Shown here: one piece after another, positions 29,868 through 39,806 of the stretch
How positions within the stretch are numbered: position 1 is the first letter of the stretch
Layout of the letters: each line of letters begins with the position of its first letter
DNA from: Ruminococcus sp.
GTDB lineage: Bacteria > Bacillota > Clostridia > Oscillospirales > Ruminococcaceae
Length of the DNA: 64,000 bases
Direction: 5' to 3'
NCBI GenBank assembly: GCA_015066805.1
Contig: SVNP01000004.1
Span: 62,001 to 126,000 of the forward strand
Made by a program: the position numbers and the translations under genes
The notes under the pieces: model-generated
What the model was told of the DNA's origin: nothing
The model's input: only the letters and a program-made list of their open reading frames with translations
Database searches by the model: none

Positions 29868-31241
29868 ATGAAACTGCGTTCTATTTTTGCTGCCGTGATT
29901 GCAGCGGCAATTGTAAGTATCAACATGGTACAGCCGTATTCCACCGCAGCGGATACCGCCATGCGGGATATGACTACCATGGAGATCGTTACCGATATGG
30001 GCATCGGTATCAATCTGGGCAATACCTTTGAATCCTGCGGTGACTGGATCGACCAGTGGGGCGACGGTACTCCCAATGCCTATGAAACCGCATGGGGCAG
30101 CCCCACCGTAACCAAGGAGCTGATACAGGGCTATGCCGAAGCCGGCTTTGGCGTGGTTCGCATCCCCGTTGCATGGTCAAATATGATGTCCCATGACGGC
30201 AGCTATACCATTCATCCCGACTATATGGCAAGAGTGAAGCAGGTAGTGGATTGGGCTTTGGAAGCCGACCTGTATGTGATCCTCAATCTTCATTGGGATG
30301 GCGGCTGGCTGGAGGCTCTGCCCACAGATTACGAAAATTGCATGACGAAGTATAAAACCATCTGGACACAGATCTGTGGGGCATTTTCCGCATACGGTGA
30401 TCGTCTGATGTTTGAATCCCAGAATGAGGAGCTTGGCTGGTCAAGTGTGTGGAATCAATGGGGCGGCACCACAGGCAAGGAGGAATCCTATGGTTATGTC
30501 AACGCAGTCAATCAGGCCTTTGTGGATGTAGTCCGCGGTGCAGGCGGCAATCATGCACAGCGGCATCTGCTGATTTCAGGCTATAACACGGATATTACGC
30601 TGACCTGTGATCCGCTGTTCCAAATGCCCGCAGATCCTGCGGAACGCTGTGCCCTTTCGGTGCATTATTATACTCCCGCAGGCTTTGCACTGCTGACAGA
30701 AGACGCATCCTGGGGCAAAGCATCCTCCACATGGGGTACGCAGGCAGAATACGACGAGCTGCAATATTATATCAATATGCTGGACGCACGGTATGCATCT
30801 CAGGGCGTGCCGGTCATCATCGGAGAATACGGCTGTCCCAAGGAAAATAAAGAGGAAGCCTCTGTCAGAAGGTTTTTATCCGCCGTCTGTGAGGCTGCGC
30901 TGGCAAAGCAGGGCATCTGCCCCGTGCTGTGGGATATTACCGACCTGCACTATAACCGTAAGACCTATGAGATGACAGACCCCGTGCTGCAGGAGCAGTT
31001 CCTTGCCCTGAAGGAGCAGTATCGTCCTGCGTCTTCGGATAACGGCATCAACGGCGATATCAATCTGGATGGTAAAGTCACCGTAGCGGATGCCATTATG
31101 CTTTCCCGCTATGTGGCAGAGGATACCACAGTCTCCATTACCGCCGAAGGCTTGGCGGCTGCCGATCTCAACAGCGACGGCCTGACCACTGCAGATGATG
31201 TGATTGTTCTGCTGCGGTCTCTGGCAGGGCTGAATCACTGA
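29868..31241 (+). CDS. Secreted GH5 endoglucanase-like enzyme with C-terminal dockerin
   Basis: GIGINLGNTFESCGDWIDQWGDGTPNAYETAWGSP; ESQNEELGW; IGEYG; dockerin GDINLDGKVTVADAIMLSR / ADLNSDGLTTADDVIVLLR. Confidence 0.9.
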   Translation: MKLRSIFAAVIAAAIVSINMVQPYSTAADTAMRDMTTMEIVTDMGIGINLGNTFESCGDWIDQWGDGTPNAYETAWGSPTVTKELIQGYAEAGFGVVRIPVAWSNMMSHDGSYTIHPDYMARVKQVVDWALEADLYVILNLHWDGGWLEALPTDYENCMTKYKTIWTQICGAFSAYGDRLMFESQNEELGWSSVWNQWGGTTGKEESYGYVNAVNQAFVDVVRGAGGNHAQRHLLISGYNTDITLTCDPLFQMPADPAERCALSVHYYTPAGFALLTEDASWGKASSTWGTQAEYDELQYYINMLDARYASQGVPVIIGEYGCPKENKEEASVRRFLSAVCEAALAKQGICPVLWDITDLHYNRKTYEMTDPVLQEQFLALKEQYRPASSDNGINGDINLDGKVTVADAIMLSRYVAEDTTVSITAEGLAAADLNSDGLTTADDVIVLLRSLAGLNH

Positions 31242-31244
31242 CCC

Positions 31245-31286
31245 AAAGGCTCTCCCGCAGATCAATCCATGCGGGAGAGCTTTTGT
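31245..31286 (+). terminator. Intrinsic terminator after the GH5 gene
   Basis: GCTCTCCCGCA...TGCGGGAGAGCTTTTG. Confidence 0.7.
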
Positions 31287-31319
31287 GCATCCTCATAGAA
31301 AATTTTTTTTCATACCCCC

Positions 31320-31348
31320 TTGCAATTTTTCGCAAAATGTTGTATAAT
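31320..31348 (+). promoter_or_regulatory. Promoter of the thi operon
   Basis: TTGCAA-N17-TATAAT. Confidence 0.7.
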
Positions 31349-31363
31349 GAATGCACAATTGAA

Positions 31364-31486
31364 CAGACGGGAGCTTGTGTGACAGGCTGAGAGGAAGGTA
31401 TGACCTTCGACCGATAACCTGATTTGGATAATGCCAACGTAGGGACGACTGTAAAGCACTGACGCTTACACGTCGGTGCATTTTTT
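31364..31486 (+). promoter_or_regulatory. TPP riboswitch with downstream terminator
   Basis: GGCTGAGAGGAAGG...ACCTTCGACCGATAACCTGATTTGGATAATGCCAACGTAGGGA; terminator GCACTGACG...CGTCGGTGCATTTTTT. Confidence 0.95.
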
Positions 31487-31572
31487 ATGCCGTATGGGAA
31501 GCAATCGGGATCGGTTGCTTCCCATTTTGTTTGCCGTCTGTTTGAGGAATAAACCGAAACGGAGGAAAATCA

Positions 31573-32871
31573 ATGTATCAGACGCAAATGGAAGCGGCAA
31601 GGAAAGGAATCATCACCAAAGAGATGCAGGCAGTAGCCCAAAAGGAGTACCGTACTCCCGAGGAGATCCGTACGCTGGTGGCAAAAGGGCAGGTGGTGAT
31701 CTGTGCCAACCGTCTGCACCAATGTGTGGAGCCCAATGGCATCGGCTCCATGCTCCGTACCAAGATCAACGTCAATCTGGGCGTTTCACGCGATTGCAAG
31801 GATTATGATGCGGAAATGCAGAAGGTCATGTCGGCAGTGGAGCTGGGTGCGGAGGCTATTATGGATCTGTCCTCCCATGGCAACACACAGCCCTTCCGCC
31901 GCAAGCTCACAGCCCAATGCCCTGCCATGATCGGCACCGTGCCGGTCTATGACAGTGTGATCCATTATCAGCGTGATCTTTCAGAGCTGACCGCCAAGGA
32001 TTTCATAGATGTGGTAAGAATGCACGCCGAGGATGGTGTGGATTTCGTTACCCTCCACTGTGGTATTACCCGAAAGACCATACAGCAGATCCGGCAGCAC
32101 AAGCGCAAAATGAATCTGGTATCCCGCGGCGGCTCACTGGTGTTTGCGTGGATGTGCATGACAGGCAACGAAAATCCCTTCTACGAGTATTTTGATGAGA
32201 TTCTGGAGATCTGCCGTGCCTATGATGTGACCATTTCGCTGGGCGATGCCTGCCGTCCGGGCTGCCTTGCAGATGCAGGCGATGTCTGCCAGATCGAAGA
32301 GCTGGTACGCCTTGGCGAGCTGACCAAGCGTGCCTGGGCAAAGGATGTGCAGGTCATGATCGAAGGCCCCGGGCATATGGCGCTGGACCGCATCGCCGCC
32401 AATATGCAGATCCAGCAAACGGTCTGTATGGGTGCGCCATTTTATGTGCTTGGCCCCTTGGTTACAGATATTGCACCCGGCTACGATCATATTACCGCAG
32501 CCATCGGCGGTGCCGTAGCAGCCATGCACGGAGCGTCATTTCTCTGTTATGTCACCCCCGCCGAGCATCTTGCGCTGCCCAATGTGGAGGATGTCAGACA
32601 GGGGATCATAGCGGCAAAGATCGCAGCCCATGCAGCGGATGTTGCCAAACATCTTCCCCATGCACAGGATATGGACGATGCCATGGCAGAAGCCCGAAGA
32701 ACCTTTGATTGGGAGAAGCAGTGGCAATGTGCCATAGATCCCCAAACTGCAAAAAGCATCCGTGCAGAGCGCAAGCCCGAGCTGGAAGAAAGCTGTTCCA
32801 TGTGCGGCAAATTCTGTGCTGTCAGAAGCATGAACAAAGCCCTTGCAGGCGAGTATATTGATATTTTGTGA
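31573..32871 (+). CDS. thiC: Phosphomethylpyrimidine synthase
   Basis: NRLHQCVEPNGIGSMLRTKINVNLGVS; radical SAM-type C-terminal CSMCGKFCAVR. Confidence 0.96.
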   Translation: MYQTQMEAARKGIITKEMQAVAQKEYRTPEEIRTLVAKGQVVICANRLHQCVEPNGIGSMLRTKINVNLGVSRDCKDYDAEMQKVMSAVELGAEAIMDLSSHGNTQPFRRKLTAQCPAMIGTVPVYDSVIHYQRDLSELTAKDFIDVVRMHAEDGVDFVTLHCGITRKTIQQIRQHKRKMNLVSRGGSLVFAWMCMTGNENPFYEYFDEILEICRAYDVTISLGDACRPGCLADAGDVCQIEELVRLGELTKRAWAKDVQVMIEGPGHMALDRIAANMQIQQTVCMGAPFYVLGPLVTDIAPGYDHITAAIGGAVAAMHGASFLCYVTPAEHLALPNVEDVRQGIIAAKIAAHAADVAKHLPHAQDMDDAMAEARRTFDWEKQWQCAIDPQTAKSIRAERKPELEESCSMCGKFCAVRSMNKALAGEYIDIL

Positions 32872-32880
32872 GGTGTCAGA

Positions 32881-33075
32881 ATGGTTCGGATCAACGGAAC
32901 CCCCGAAAATGTTGCAGGCATGACTCTGTTGGCGTATCTGACAGAGCATGGCTATGCCCTGCGAAGGATTGCAGTGGAGTATAACGGTGATATCCTCCCC
33001 CCCAATGCCTATGGGGAAACATTTTTGCAAACAGGCGATCAGGTCGAGATCGTCAGCTTTGTAGGGGGCGGCTGA
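32881..33075 (+). CDS. thiS: Sulfur carrier protein ThiS
   Basis: 64 aa ubiquitin-like protein ending in VEIVSFVGGG. Confidence 0.92.
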   Translation: MVRINGTPENVAGMTLLAYLTEHGYALRRIAVEYNGDILPPNAYGETFLQTGDQVEIVSFVGGG

Positions 33076-33076
33076 T

Positions 33077-33703
33077 ATGACAGAGCAGGCATGGCAGCAG
33101 GCATTGTTGCAGCGGCATGGCGCAGAGCTTCACCGAAAATTCGCCGCAGCCGAAGTGGCAGTATGCGGCCTTGGGGGATTAGGCTCTCATGTGGCGGCAG
33201 CGCTTGCAAGAGCAGGTGTCGGTACGCTGCATCTTGTGGATTTTGATACAGTCGAGCTTTCCAATCTGCACCGCCAGCAGTATACGATCTCACAGCTCGG
33301 TATGTATAAAACCGATGCCGTACAGCAAAGCCTTGCAGAGATCGCCCCCTATTGCAGAGTCATTCCCCATCGTATCAGGCTGCAAACAGAAAATCTTGTG
33401 CTGCTGAAGGACTGCCATATCATCTGTGAGTGTCTGGATAGCAGTGAGAGCAAAGCCATGCTGGTCAACGGTATCACCGCCCAAGCCCCCGAAGCATATA
33501 TCGTTGCCGCATCGGGCATGGCAGGCTTGCACACAAGCAACACCATACAGACCAGACGGCTGGGCAGGCGGCTGTATCTCTGCGGCGACGGCATCAGTGA
33601 TGTTGCTGCAGAGGGTACATTGTTTGCCCCCCGCGTCATGCTGTGTGCAGCCCATCAGGCAAATACGGTACTGCGTATCCTTGCAGGCCAAATGGAAGTA
33701 TAG
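33077..33703 (+). CDS. thiF: ThiF-type adenylyltransferase
   Basis: [43 protein letters not shown]. Confidence 0.93.
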   Translation: MTEQAWQQALLQRHGAELHRKFAAAEVAVCGLGGLGSHVAAALARAGVGTLHLVDFDTVELSNLHRQQYTISQLGMYKTDAVQQSLAEIAPYCRVIPHRIRLQTENLVLLKDCHIICECLDSSESKAMLVNGITAQAPEAYIVAASGMAGLHTSNTIQTRRLGRRLYLCGDGISDVAAEGTLFAPRVMLCAAHQANTVLRILAGQMEV

Positions 33704-33716
33704 AAAGGAATATATC

Positions 33717-34484
33717 ATGAACGATCAACTGATTTTAGGCGGTCACGCCTTCAACTCCCGATTTATTCTGGGCTCAGGCAAATATTCGCTGCATCTCATT
33801 GAATCAGCCATACGGGATGCAGGTGCGGAGATCATCACACTGGCAGTGCGCCGTGCCAATACCAAGGAGCAGGAAAGCATCCTAGATTATATCCCCCAAG
33901 GAGTCACCCTTCTGCCCAATACATCGGGAGCCAGAACCGCAGAAGAAGCCGTCCGTATCGCAAGGCTTGCCCGTGCCATGGGCTGCGGTGATTTTGTCAA
34001 AGTGGAGATCATGGGGGATACCAAATATCTGCTGCCCGATAACAACGAAACCATCCGTGCAACAGAGCTTCTTGCCAAAGAAGGCTTTGTGGTGCTGCCC
34101 TATATGTACCCGGATCTGTATGCCGCAAGAGCCTTGGTGCAGGCAGGCGCAGCGGCCGTTATGCCGCTTGCCGCGCCCATCGGTTCCAACCGGGGGCTTG
34201 CAGCCAAAGCCTTCATTCAGATCCTTATAGATGAGATCGACCTGCCCGTTATCGTAGATGCAGGCATTGGCAGACCCTCACAGGCCTGCGAAGCCATGGA
34301 AATGGGTGCAGCCGCAGTCATGGCAAATACCGCCCTTGCCACCGCAGGTGATCTTCCTCTGATGGCATCTGCCTTCAAAAATGCGGTGGAAGCAGGCAGA
34401 AAAGCGTATCTTTCGGGTCTGGGCAGAGTGTTGACCAGAGGAGCCTCCGCCTCCGATCCGCTGACAGGCTTTCTGCGGGATTGA
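33717..34484 (+). CDS. thiG: Thiazole synthase
   Basis: [37 protein letters not shown]. Confidence 0.95.
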   Translation: MNDQLILGGHAFNSRFILGSGKYSLHLIESAIRDAGAEIITLAVRRANTKEQESILDYIPQGVTLLPNTSGARTAEEAVRIARLARAMGCGDFVKVEIMGDTKYLLPDNNETIRATELLAKEGFVVLPYMYPDLYAARALVQAGAAAVMPLAAPIGSNRGLAAKAFIQILIDEIDLPVIVDAGIGRPSQACEAMEMGAAAVMANTALATAGDLPLMASAFKNAVEAGRKAYLSGLGRVLTRGASASDPLTGFLRD

Positions 34485-34492
34485 GGTGTATC

Positions 34493-35746
34493 ATGGAGAA
34501 TCGTTTTTTTGTGGATGGCAGTCATCTTTCTGCCCATGCGTTGGAAAAAAAGCATCGGCTGGAAACCGACCCCGCCTGTCGGACAGATCCCATGGCATAT
34601 CCGGCAGGCATGGAGCAGATCTCCTCGGATATTATGGAAAAGGTGCTGTCGGAAACAGCAAGCTATGATCCACAGCAATATACCGCCCGTGATGTAATGG
34701 CGGCGCTGGAGCATCCAACCTGCTCCATAGCCGATCTCAAAGCCCTGTTATCACCTGCGGCAGAGCCTTTTCTGGAGCAGATGGCACAGCGGGCCAAGCT
34801 GGAGACAGCCAGACATTTCGGCAATACCGTGTATCTGTTTACGCCCCTGTACATTGCCAATTATTGTGAAAACTACTGTGTTTACTGTGGTTTCAACTGC
34901 TATAACAATATCAGCCGCATGAAGCTGACCATGGAGCAGATCGAACATGAAATGCAGATGATCGCCCAAAGCGGCATGGAGGAGATCCTGATCCTGACAG
35001 GAGAAAGTCAAGCCCAAAGCAGCATAGAGTATATCGGAGAAGCCTGTAAGCTGGCACGGAAGTATTTCCGTATGGTCGGTCTGGAGATCTACCCTGTAAA
35101 TACCGATGCCTACCGTTATCTCCATGCCTGCGGTGCGGATTATGTCACCGTCTTTCAGGAAACCTATGATGTGCAGCGGTACAGTGAGGTGCATCTGCAT
35201 GGCAATAAACGCAGTTACCCCTATCGCTTTGATGCCCCCGAACGTGCCCTTATGGGTGGTATGCGAGGTGTTTCCTGTTCGGCATTGCTGGGCCTCTCTC
35301 ATTTCCCAAAGGATGCCCTTGCAAGTGCGCTGCACGTTTTTTACCTCCAAAGAAAATACCCCCATGCGGAGATTTCCCTTTCCTGCCCCCGATTGCGTCC
35401 TATCCTTCATAACAATACCATCCATCCTTCGGATGTCACCGAAAAGCAGCTCTGCCGCATCCTTTGTGCCTACCGCATTTTCCTGCCCTATGCAGGCATT
35501 ACCGTTTCCTCACGGGAAAGTGAAACCTTCCGCAACGGCATCGTCAGAATTGCCGCCACCAAGGTTTCCGCAGGTGTATCCACAGGTGTAGGCGATCATG
35601 AAAGCAAATACAGCGGCAAACGCCCCCAAGGTACCGTGGGCGATGAGCAGTTTGTGATCAATGATGACCGTTCTCTGGCAGCCATGTATGAAGCCATCCG
35701 TGAAGAAGGCCTGCAGCCCGTGCTCAATGATTATATCTATTTGTGA
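34493..35746 (+). CDS. thiH: 2-iminoacetate synthase
   Basis: TPLYIANYCENYCVYCGFNCYN; radical SAM CxxxCxxC. Confidence 0.94.
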   Translation: MENRFFVDGSHLSAHALEKKHRLETDPACRTDPMAYPAGMEQISSDIMEKVLSETASYDPQQYTARDVMAALEHPTCSIADLKALLSPAAEPFLEQMAQRAKLETARHFGNTVYLFTPLYIANYCENYCVYCGFNCYNNISRMKLTMEQIEHEMQMIAQSGMEEILILTGESQAQSSIEYIGEACKLARKYFRMVGLEIYPVNTDAYRYLHACGADYVTVFQETYDVQRYSEVHLHGNKRSYPYRFDAPERALMGGMRGVSCSALLGLSHFPKDALASALHVFYLQRKYPHAEISLSCPRLRPILHNNTIHPSDVTEKQLCRILCAYRIFLPYAGITVSSRESETFRNGIVRIAATKVSAGVSTGVGDHESKYSGKRPQGTVGDEQFVINDDRSLAAMYEAIREEGLQPVLNDYIYL

Positions 35747-35753
35747 GGTGCCT

Positions 35754-36413
35754 ATGAAGTGTTTTGATCCCACCATGTATTTCATTACCGACAGTACCGC
35801 TTACAGCGAAGCTGCCTTTCTTTCCCGTGTGGAGGCCGCCTGTCAGGGGGGCATCACATTGCTGCAGCTCAGGGAAAAAACCAAAACCACAAGGGAATAT
35901 CTTGCCCTTGCCCAAAAGGTGCAGGCTATTACAAAGCGTTATGGTATTCCACTGATTATAGATGATCGGGTGGATATTGCCCTTGCCATTCATGCTGAAG
36001 GTGTGCATCTGGGGCAGTCCGATCTGCCTGTACATACGGCACGCAGACTGATGGGGCGGGATGCAATCATCGGTGCAACCACCAAAACCGTACCGCAGGC
36101 CTTGGAAGCCTGTGAGCAGGGTGCGGATTATCTGGGGGTGGGAGCCATTTTTCCCACTACCACCAAGGTAAAAACGGTACTCACCTCTGTAGATACCCTG
36201 AAAGCCATAGTGCAGTCCGTTTCTGTTCCCGTCAATGCCATCGGCGGGCTGCAGAAAGAGAATATCCATGTATTGAAAAACAGCGGTATTGCCGGGATCT
36301 GTGTGGTATCTGCCATTATGAAAGCAGATGACCCCTGTAAAGCCGCTCAGGAACTGAAGGAGGCATTTGATGCACAGCAAAAGGAAGACCGTACTCACCA
36401 TTGCAGGCAGTGA
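35754..36413 (+). CDS. thiE: Thiamine phosphate synthase
   Basis: MYFITDS..., GGITLLQLREKTKTTREYL, LIIDDRVDIALAIHAEGVHLGQSDLP. Confidence 0.95.
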   Translation: MKCFDPTMYFITDSTAYSEAAFLSRVEAACQGGITLLQLREKTKTTREYLALAQKVQAITKRYGIPLIIDDRVDIALAIHAEGVHLGQSDLPVHTARRLMGRDAIIGATTKTVPQALEACEQGADYLGVGAIFPTTTKVKTVLTSVDTLKAIVQSVSVPVNAIGGLQKENIHVLKNSGIAGICVVSAIMKADDPCKAAQELKEAFDAQQKEDRTHHCRQ

Positions 36414-37176
36414 TTGCAGCGGCGGTGCAGGGATTCAGGCGGATCTGAAAACATTGCTTGCAAACGGCGTATACGGTATGAGCGCAATGACTGCCCTGAC
36501 AGCCCAGAATACAACGGGTGTAACAGCCATTTCTGAGGTAACACCGCTGTTCCTCGGACAGCAATTGGATGCTGTTTTCACCGATATTTTCCCCGATGCC
36601 GTAAAAATCGGCATGACCGCAAACCAAGCCCTGATGGAAGTCATCGTGCAGCGTCTGCGGTTTTACAACGCCAAAAATATCGTGGTAGATCCGGTTATGA
36701 TTGCTACAAGCGGTGCAAAACTACTTTCTTTGGAAAGTGTTGCGGTGCTGCAAAAAAAGCTTTTGCCCATTGCCCGTGTGATCACGCCCAATTTGCCGGA
36801 AGCAGAGGTGCTTTGCGGTATGCACATCTCCAACAGGGCGGATATGGAAGCGGCTGCAATTGCTTTGCACAAGGCCTATGGCTGCTCTGTGCTGCTGAAA
36901 GGCGGACATTGTACGGAGAATGCTGATGATCTGTTGCTGGAAAACGGCGAAATAACGTGGTTTTTCGGCCAAAGGATCCAAAATCCCAATACCCATGGTA
37001 CAGGCTGTACCTTGTCGGCTGCCATTGCTGCCAATCTGGCAAAGGGCTGTGAGCTGCCACAAGCAGTACAGCTTGCCAAACAATATCTTTCGGGGGCAAT
37101 TTCTGCTATGCTGGATCTTGGTGCAGGCAGCGGCCCTTTGGATCATGGATTTGGAATACCGCCTTTGCAGCTTTGA
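36370..37176 (+). CDS. thiD: Hydroxymethylpyrimidine/phosphomethylpyrimidine kinase
   Basis: VLTIAGSDCSGGAGIQADLKTLLANGVYGMSAMTALTAQNT; HGTGCTLSAAIAANLAKG. Confidence 0.95.
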   Translation: MHSKRKTVLTIAGSDCSGGAGIQADLKTLLANGVYGMSAMTALTAQNTTGVTAISEVTPLFLGQQLDAVFTDIFPDAVKIGMTANQALMEVIVQRLRFYNAKNIVVDPVMIATSGAKLLSLESVAVLQKKLLPIARVITPNLPEAEVLCGMHISNRADMEAAAIALHKAYGCSVLLKGGHCTENADDLLLENGEITWFFGQRIQNPNTHGTGCTLSAAIAANLAKGCELPQAVQLAKQYLSGAISAMLDLGAGSGPLDHGFGIPPLQL

Positions 37177-37200
37177 TGATAAACCATTGGACGCTGTGTT

Positions 37201-37255
37201 GATATCAATCTGATATTGCAACGATATGATTATGATACCATAATGATATCAACGG
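37201..37255. repeat. Phased repeat array A: five 11-bp units starting with GATAT/GATAC
   Basis: gatatcaatct|gatattgcaac|gatatgattat|gataccataat|gatatcaacgg, unit starts 37201, 37212, 37223, 37234, 37245. Confidence 0.85.
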
Positions 37256-37283
37256 AAGGAAGAATCATTGCAGCCAAAAAACA

Positions 37284-37317
37284 AAACGGATATCACCGAG
37301 GTGATATCCGTTTTTTT
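37284..37317. terminator. Bidirectional intrinsic terminator between thiD and the GH13 gene
   Basis: AAAACGGATATCACC-GA-GGTGATATCCGTTTTTTT. Confidence 0.85.
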
Positions 37318-37331
37318 GATTCTGACAGTAG

Positions 37332-39020
37332 TTAGTTTCGGAAGCTTCTGACCCATGTCAGCAGAGAGCCGTGGTGGGTATTTTCGTAAACATCCTGTGC
37401 CATACGGTCGGTTACGGGGCCGTTTTTCCGCATCTTTTCAAGGATGCAGAGCTGCAGTTCTTCTACGGTCATTGCCTCGTAGGGTTTGTTTTCGGGCAGC
37501 TTAACCGGCGTTTCCGGTTCCTTGGGAGTGCTTTTTTCTTCGTCTGCTGTATTTTCGGCAGCAGTTGTGATGGCTTTTTCTTCGGTTTTGGGCTGCGGTA
37601 CCGGTTTTACTTCCTCTTTTACGGCAGGTACCGGTGCAGGTGCGGGAATTTCCACAGCTACGGGTGCAGCAGGTTCATACTGCATACTGCCTTCCGCAGG
37701 GATCCAGATCTCTCCGGAATTGCCTTGCAGGCGAACGGTCAGTCTGCCATTGGCAGCAGAGCATTTTTCTCCGCTGAGTGCGCCGATATAGCCATTGCCT
37801 GCTGCGGGCACATTAACAACGGCTTCGTTATCATCGTTATTGACGGTTACGATCACATTTCCGCGGGAGAATGCAAACTGTCTGTTGGTCAGCAGCAGCT
37901 CTTTGTATTCTCCGTAGGAAAGTGCGGGGGTTTGCTTACGGATCTGATTCAGTGCTGCGATCAGCTTTGCACAGGGATGATGGGGGGCATCTGCCATATA
38001 TTTTGCAATATCGATGGCAGGGCGCAGGCTGTCATCGGAGCCGCGTTCTTTTCTGCCCTCAATGCCGAATTCGGAGCCGTAATACACCGAAGGCACACCG
38101 GGCAGCGTATACATCAGAATGTGCACGGGAACGAAGTGCTGCTTCTGATTCAGCTTGGTATAGATACGTTCCACATCATGATTATCCACAAAGTTATACA
38201 ACTTCAGGCCGTTTGCGCCACCGCACAGATTACCCAGATGCTTGATGGTATGGGCGATCTCAAAGTAGTTGTGATCATTATGACCCGAATACAATGCTTT
38301 GTGGAGCTGGTAGTTGGTAACGGAATGCAGGGTGCCCTCATTGACCCAACGGCTGTAATCGCCGTGAATGACCTCGCCCATCAGCCAGAATTCGGGTTTG
38401 ACTTCATTGGCGACCTGCCGCAATGCCTGCATATAGGAAAAATCCAGCACATCGGCGGCATCCAGGCGGATGCCGTCAATATCGAATTCCCGTACCCAGA
38501 AACGAATGACATCGCAGATATACTCTCTGACGGCGGGGTTGTGCTGATTCAGCTTGGCAAGGAGATTGTATCCGCCCCAGTTTTCGTAGGAAAAACCGTC
38601 GTTATATTCATTGTTGCCCCAGAAGTTGACGTTGCAGTACCAATCTTTATATTGAGAGTTTTCCCGATGGGTCTGAATATCCTTGAAGGCAAAAAAATCA
38701 CGGCCTGTGTGATTGAACACGCCATCGAGGATAACTTTGATGCCGTGCTGATGACAGGCTGCTACAAAATCCGTTAAATCCTGATTGGTACCCAGACGGC
38801 TATCCAGTTTTTTATAATCGGTGGTTTCATAGCCGTGACCCACAGATTCAAACAGGGGACCGATATACAGGGCGTTAAAGCCCATAGCTTCCAGGTGGTC
38901 GATCCATGGGAGCAGGGTGTTCAGTCGGGAAACAGGCTCACCATAGGGGTTTTGCTTAGGCGCACCTGTCATGCCCAGGGGGTAAATGTGATAAAAGATC
39001 GCTTCATCGTACCATGCCAT
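37332..39020 (-). CDS. GH13 alpha-amylase family enzyme, no signal peptide, with Pro/Glu-rich linker and small C-terminal domain
   Basis: MAWYDEAIFYHIYPLGMTGAP..., DGVFNHTGRDFF, FDIDGIRLDAADVL, FVDNHDVERI. Confidence 0.9.
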   Translation of the reverse strand: MAWYDEAIFYHIYPLGMTGAPKQNPYGEPVSRLNTLLPWIDHLEAMGFNALYIGPLFESVGHGYETTDYKKLDSRLGTNQDLTDFVAACHQHGIKVILDGVFNHTGRDFFAFKDIQTHRENSQYKDWYCNVNFWGNNEYNDGFSYENWGGYNLLAKLNQHNPAVREYICDVIRFWVREFDIDGIRLDAADVLDFSYMQALRQVANEVKPEFWLMGEVIHGDYSRWVNEGTLHSVTNYQLHKALYSGHNDHNYFEIAHTIKHLGNLCGGANGLKLYNFVDNHDVERIYTKLNQKQHFVPVHILMYTLPGVPSVYYGSEFGIEGRKERGSDDSLRPAIDIAKYMADAPHHPCAKLIAALNQIRKQTPALSYGEYKELLLTNRQFAFSRGNVIVTVNNDDNEAVVNVPAAGNGYIGALSGEKCSAANGRLTVRLQGNSGEIWIPAEGSMQYEPAAPVAVEIPAPAPVPAVKEEVKPVPQPKTEEKAITTAAENTADEEKSTPKEPETPVKLPENKPYEAMTVEELQLCILEKMRKNGPVTDRMAQDVYENTHHGSLLTWVRSFRN

Positions 39021-39203
39021 AGTATCATCTCCAGAATTATGCAAAATGTGTGAAAATCACATGGATAGTATACCATATTTTTGATAAAATGTCAAGAGGT
39101 TGGAGCATATCACCAAAAAAGCGAGCATGACGGCTTCTGCCGCCTGTGCCCGTAGATTTTATGTGCTTGCGGTATTCCATATGCTTATGGGCGGATAAAA
39201 AAA

Positions 39204-39238
39204 GAAAACCTCGCAGTTCATAAAACTGCGAGGTTTTG
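39204..39238 (-). terminator. Intrinsic terminator downstream of tRNA-Pro
   Basis: AAAACCTCGCAGTT...AACTGCGAGGTTTT. Confidence 0.65.
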
Positions 39239-39240
39239 GA

Positions 39241-39313
39241 TCTGAGTGACTGGACTTGAACCAGCGGCCTCTACCACCCCAAGGTAGCGCGCTACCAGCT
39301 GCGCCACACCCAG
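39241..39313 (-). tRNA. tRNA-Pro (anticodon GGG)
   Basis: Minus strand CTGGGTGTGGCGCAGCTGGTAGCGCGCTACCTTGGGGTGGTAGAGGCCGCTGGTTCAAGTCCAGTCACTCAGA folds as a cloverleaf; anticodon loop TTGGGGT. Confidence 0.92.
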
Positions 39314-39433
39314 ACAACATAATAGATTATATCACATTGTGTCGGGAAAGTCAAGGGTTTTTTGAAAAAATTGCAAAAACAGCAACATGCACAAAAATCA
39401 AGGGGATATGTGCAATGAGCATGACAAATGCTT

Positions 39434-39742
39434 TTACGGCCCTACCACTCTGATAGCAAAGATCGCAAAATAGATGATATAGATGATAACGGTAAGCACA
39501 ACGCCGGCAATGGTGCTGATCAGGGCACCCAGACCTGCTTTTTTGGCGTTTCTGGGGGCGGTGTCCTTCCACATGATCCAGAGGATCAGACCGGCGATGG
39601 GCACAAACCAGCCCAGCACTGCCCAGAGGAAACTGCCGTCATCGGTGGGGGTGCCGCTGTTGTTGGCTACGCTGCGGCCGCAGTTCAGGCAGACAGCGGC
39701 TTGGGGATCTACCGGATTGCCGCAATGGGGACAGAAATTCAT
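39434..39742 (-). CDS. Small zinc-ribbon membrane protein
   Basis: MNFCPHCGNPVDPQAAVCLNCGRSV plus two TM segments. Confidence 0.75.
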   Translation of the reverse strand: MNFCPHCGNPVDPQAAVCLNCGRSVANNSGTPTDDGSFLWAVLGWFVPIAGLILWIMWKDTAPRNAKKAGLGALISTIAGVVLTVIIYIIYFAIFAIRVVGP

Positions 39743-39806
39743 AACATATACCTCCCGTATGGAAAAAGAGATGCCGCCATGATCTGACGGCATCTCAGAT
39801 GTGGAA

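Noticed and set aside
39080-39200. Intergenic region between the GH13 gene and tRNA-Pro considered as a possible small RNA
   Set aside because: No recognisable promoter-terminator pair or known ncRNA signature by eye; would need RNA-seq.
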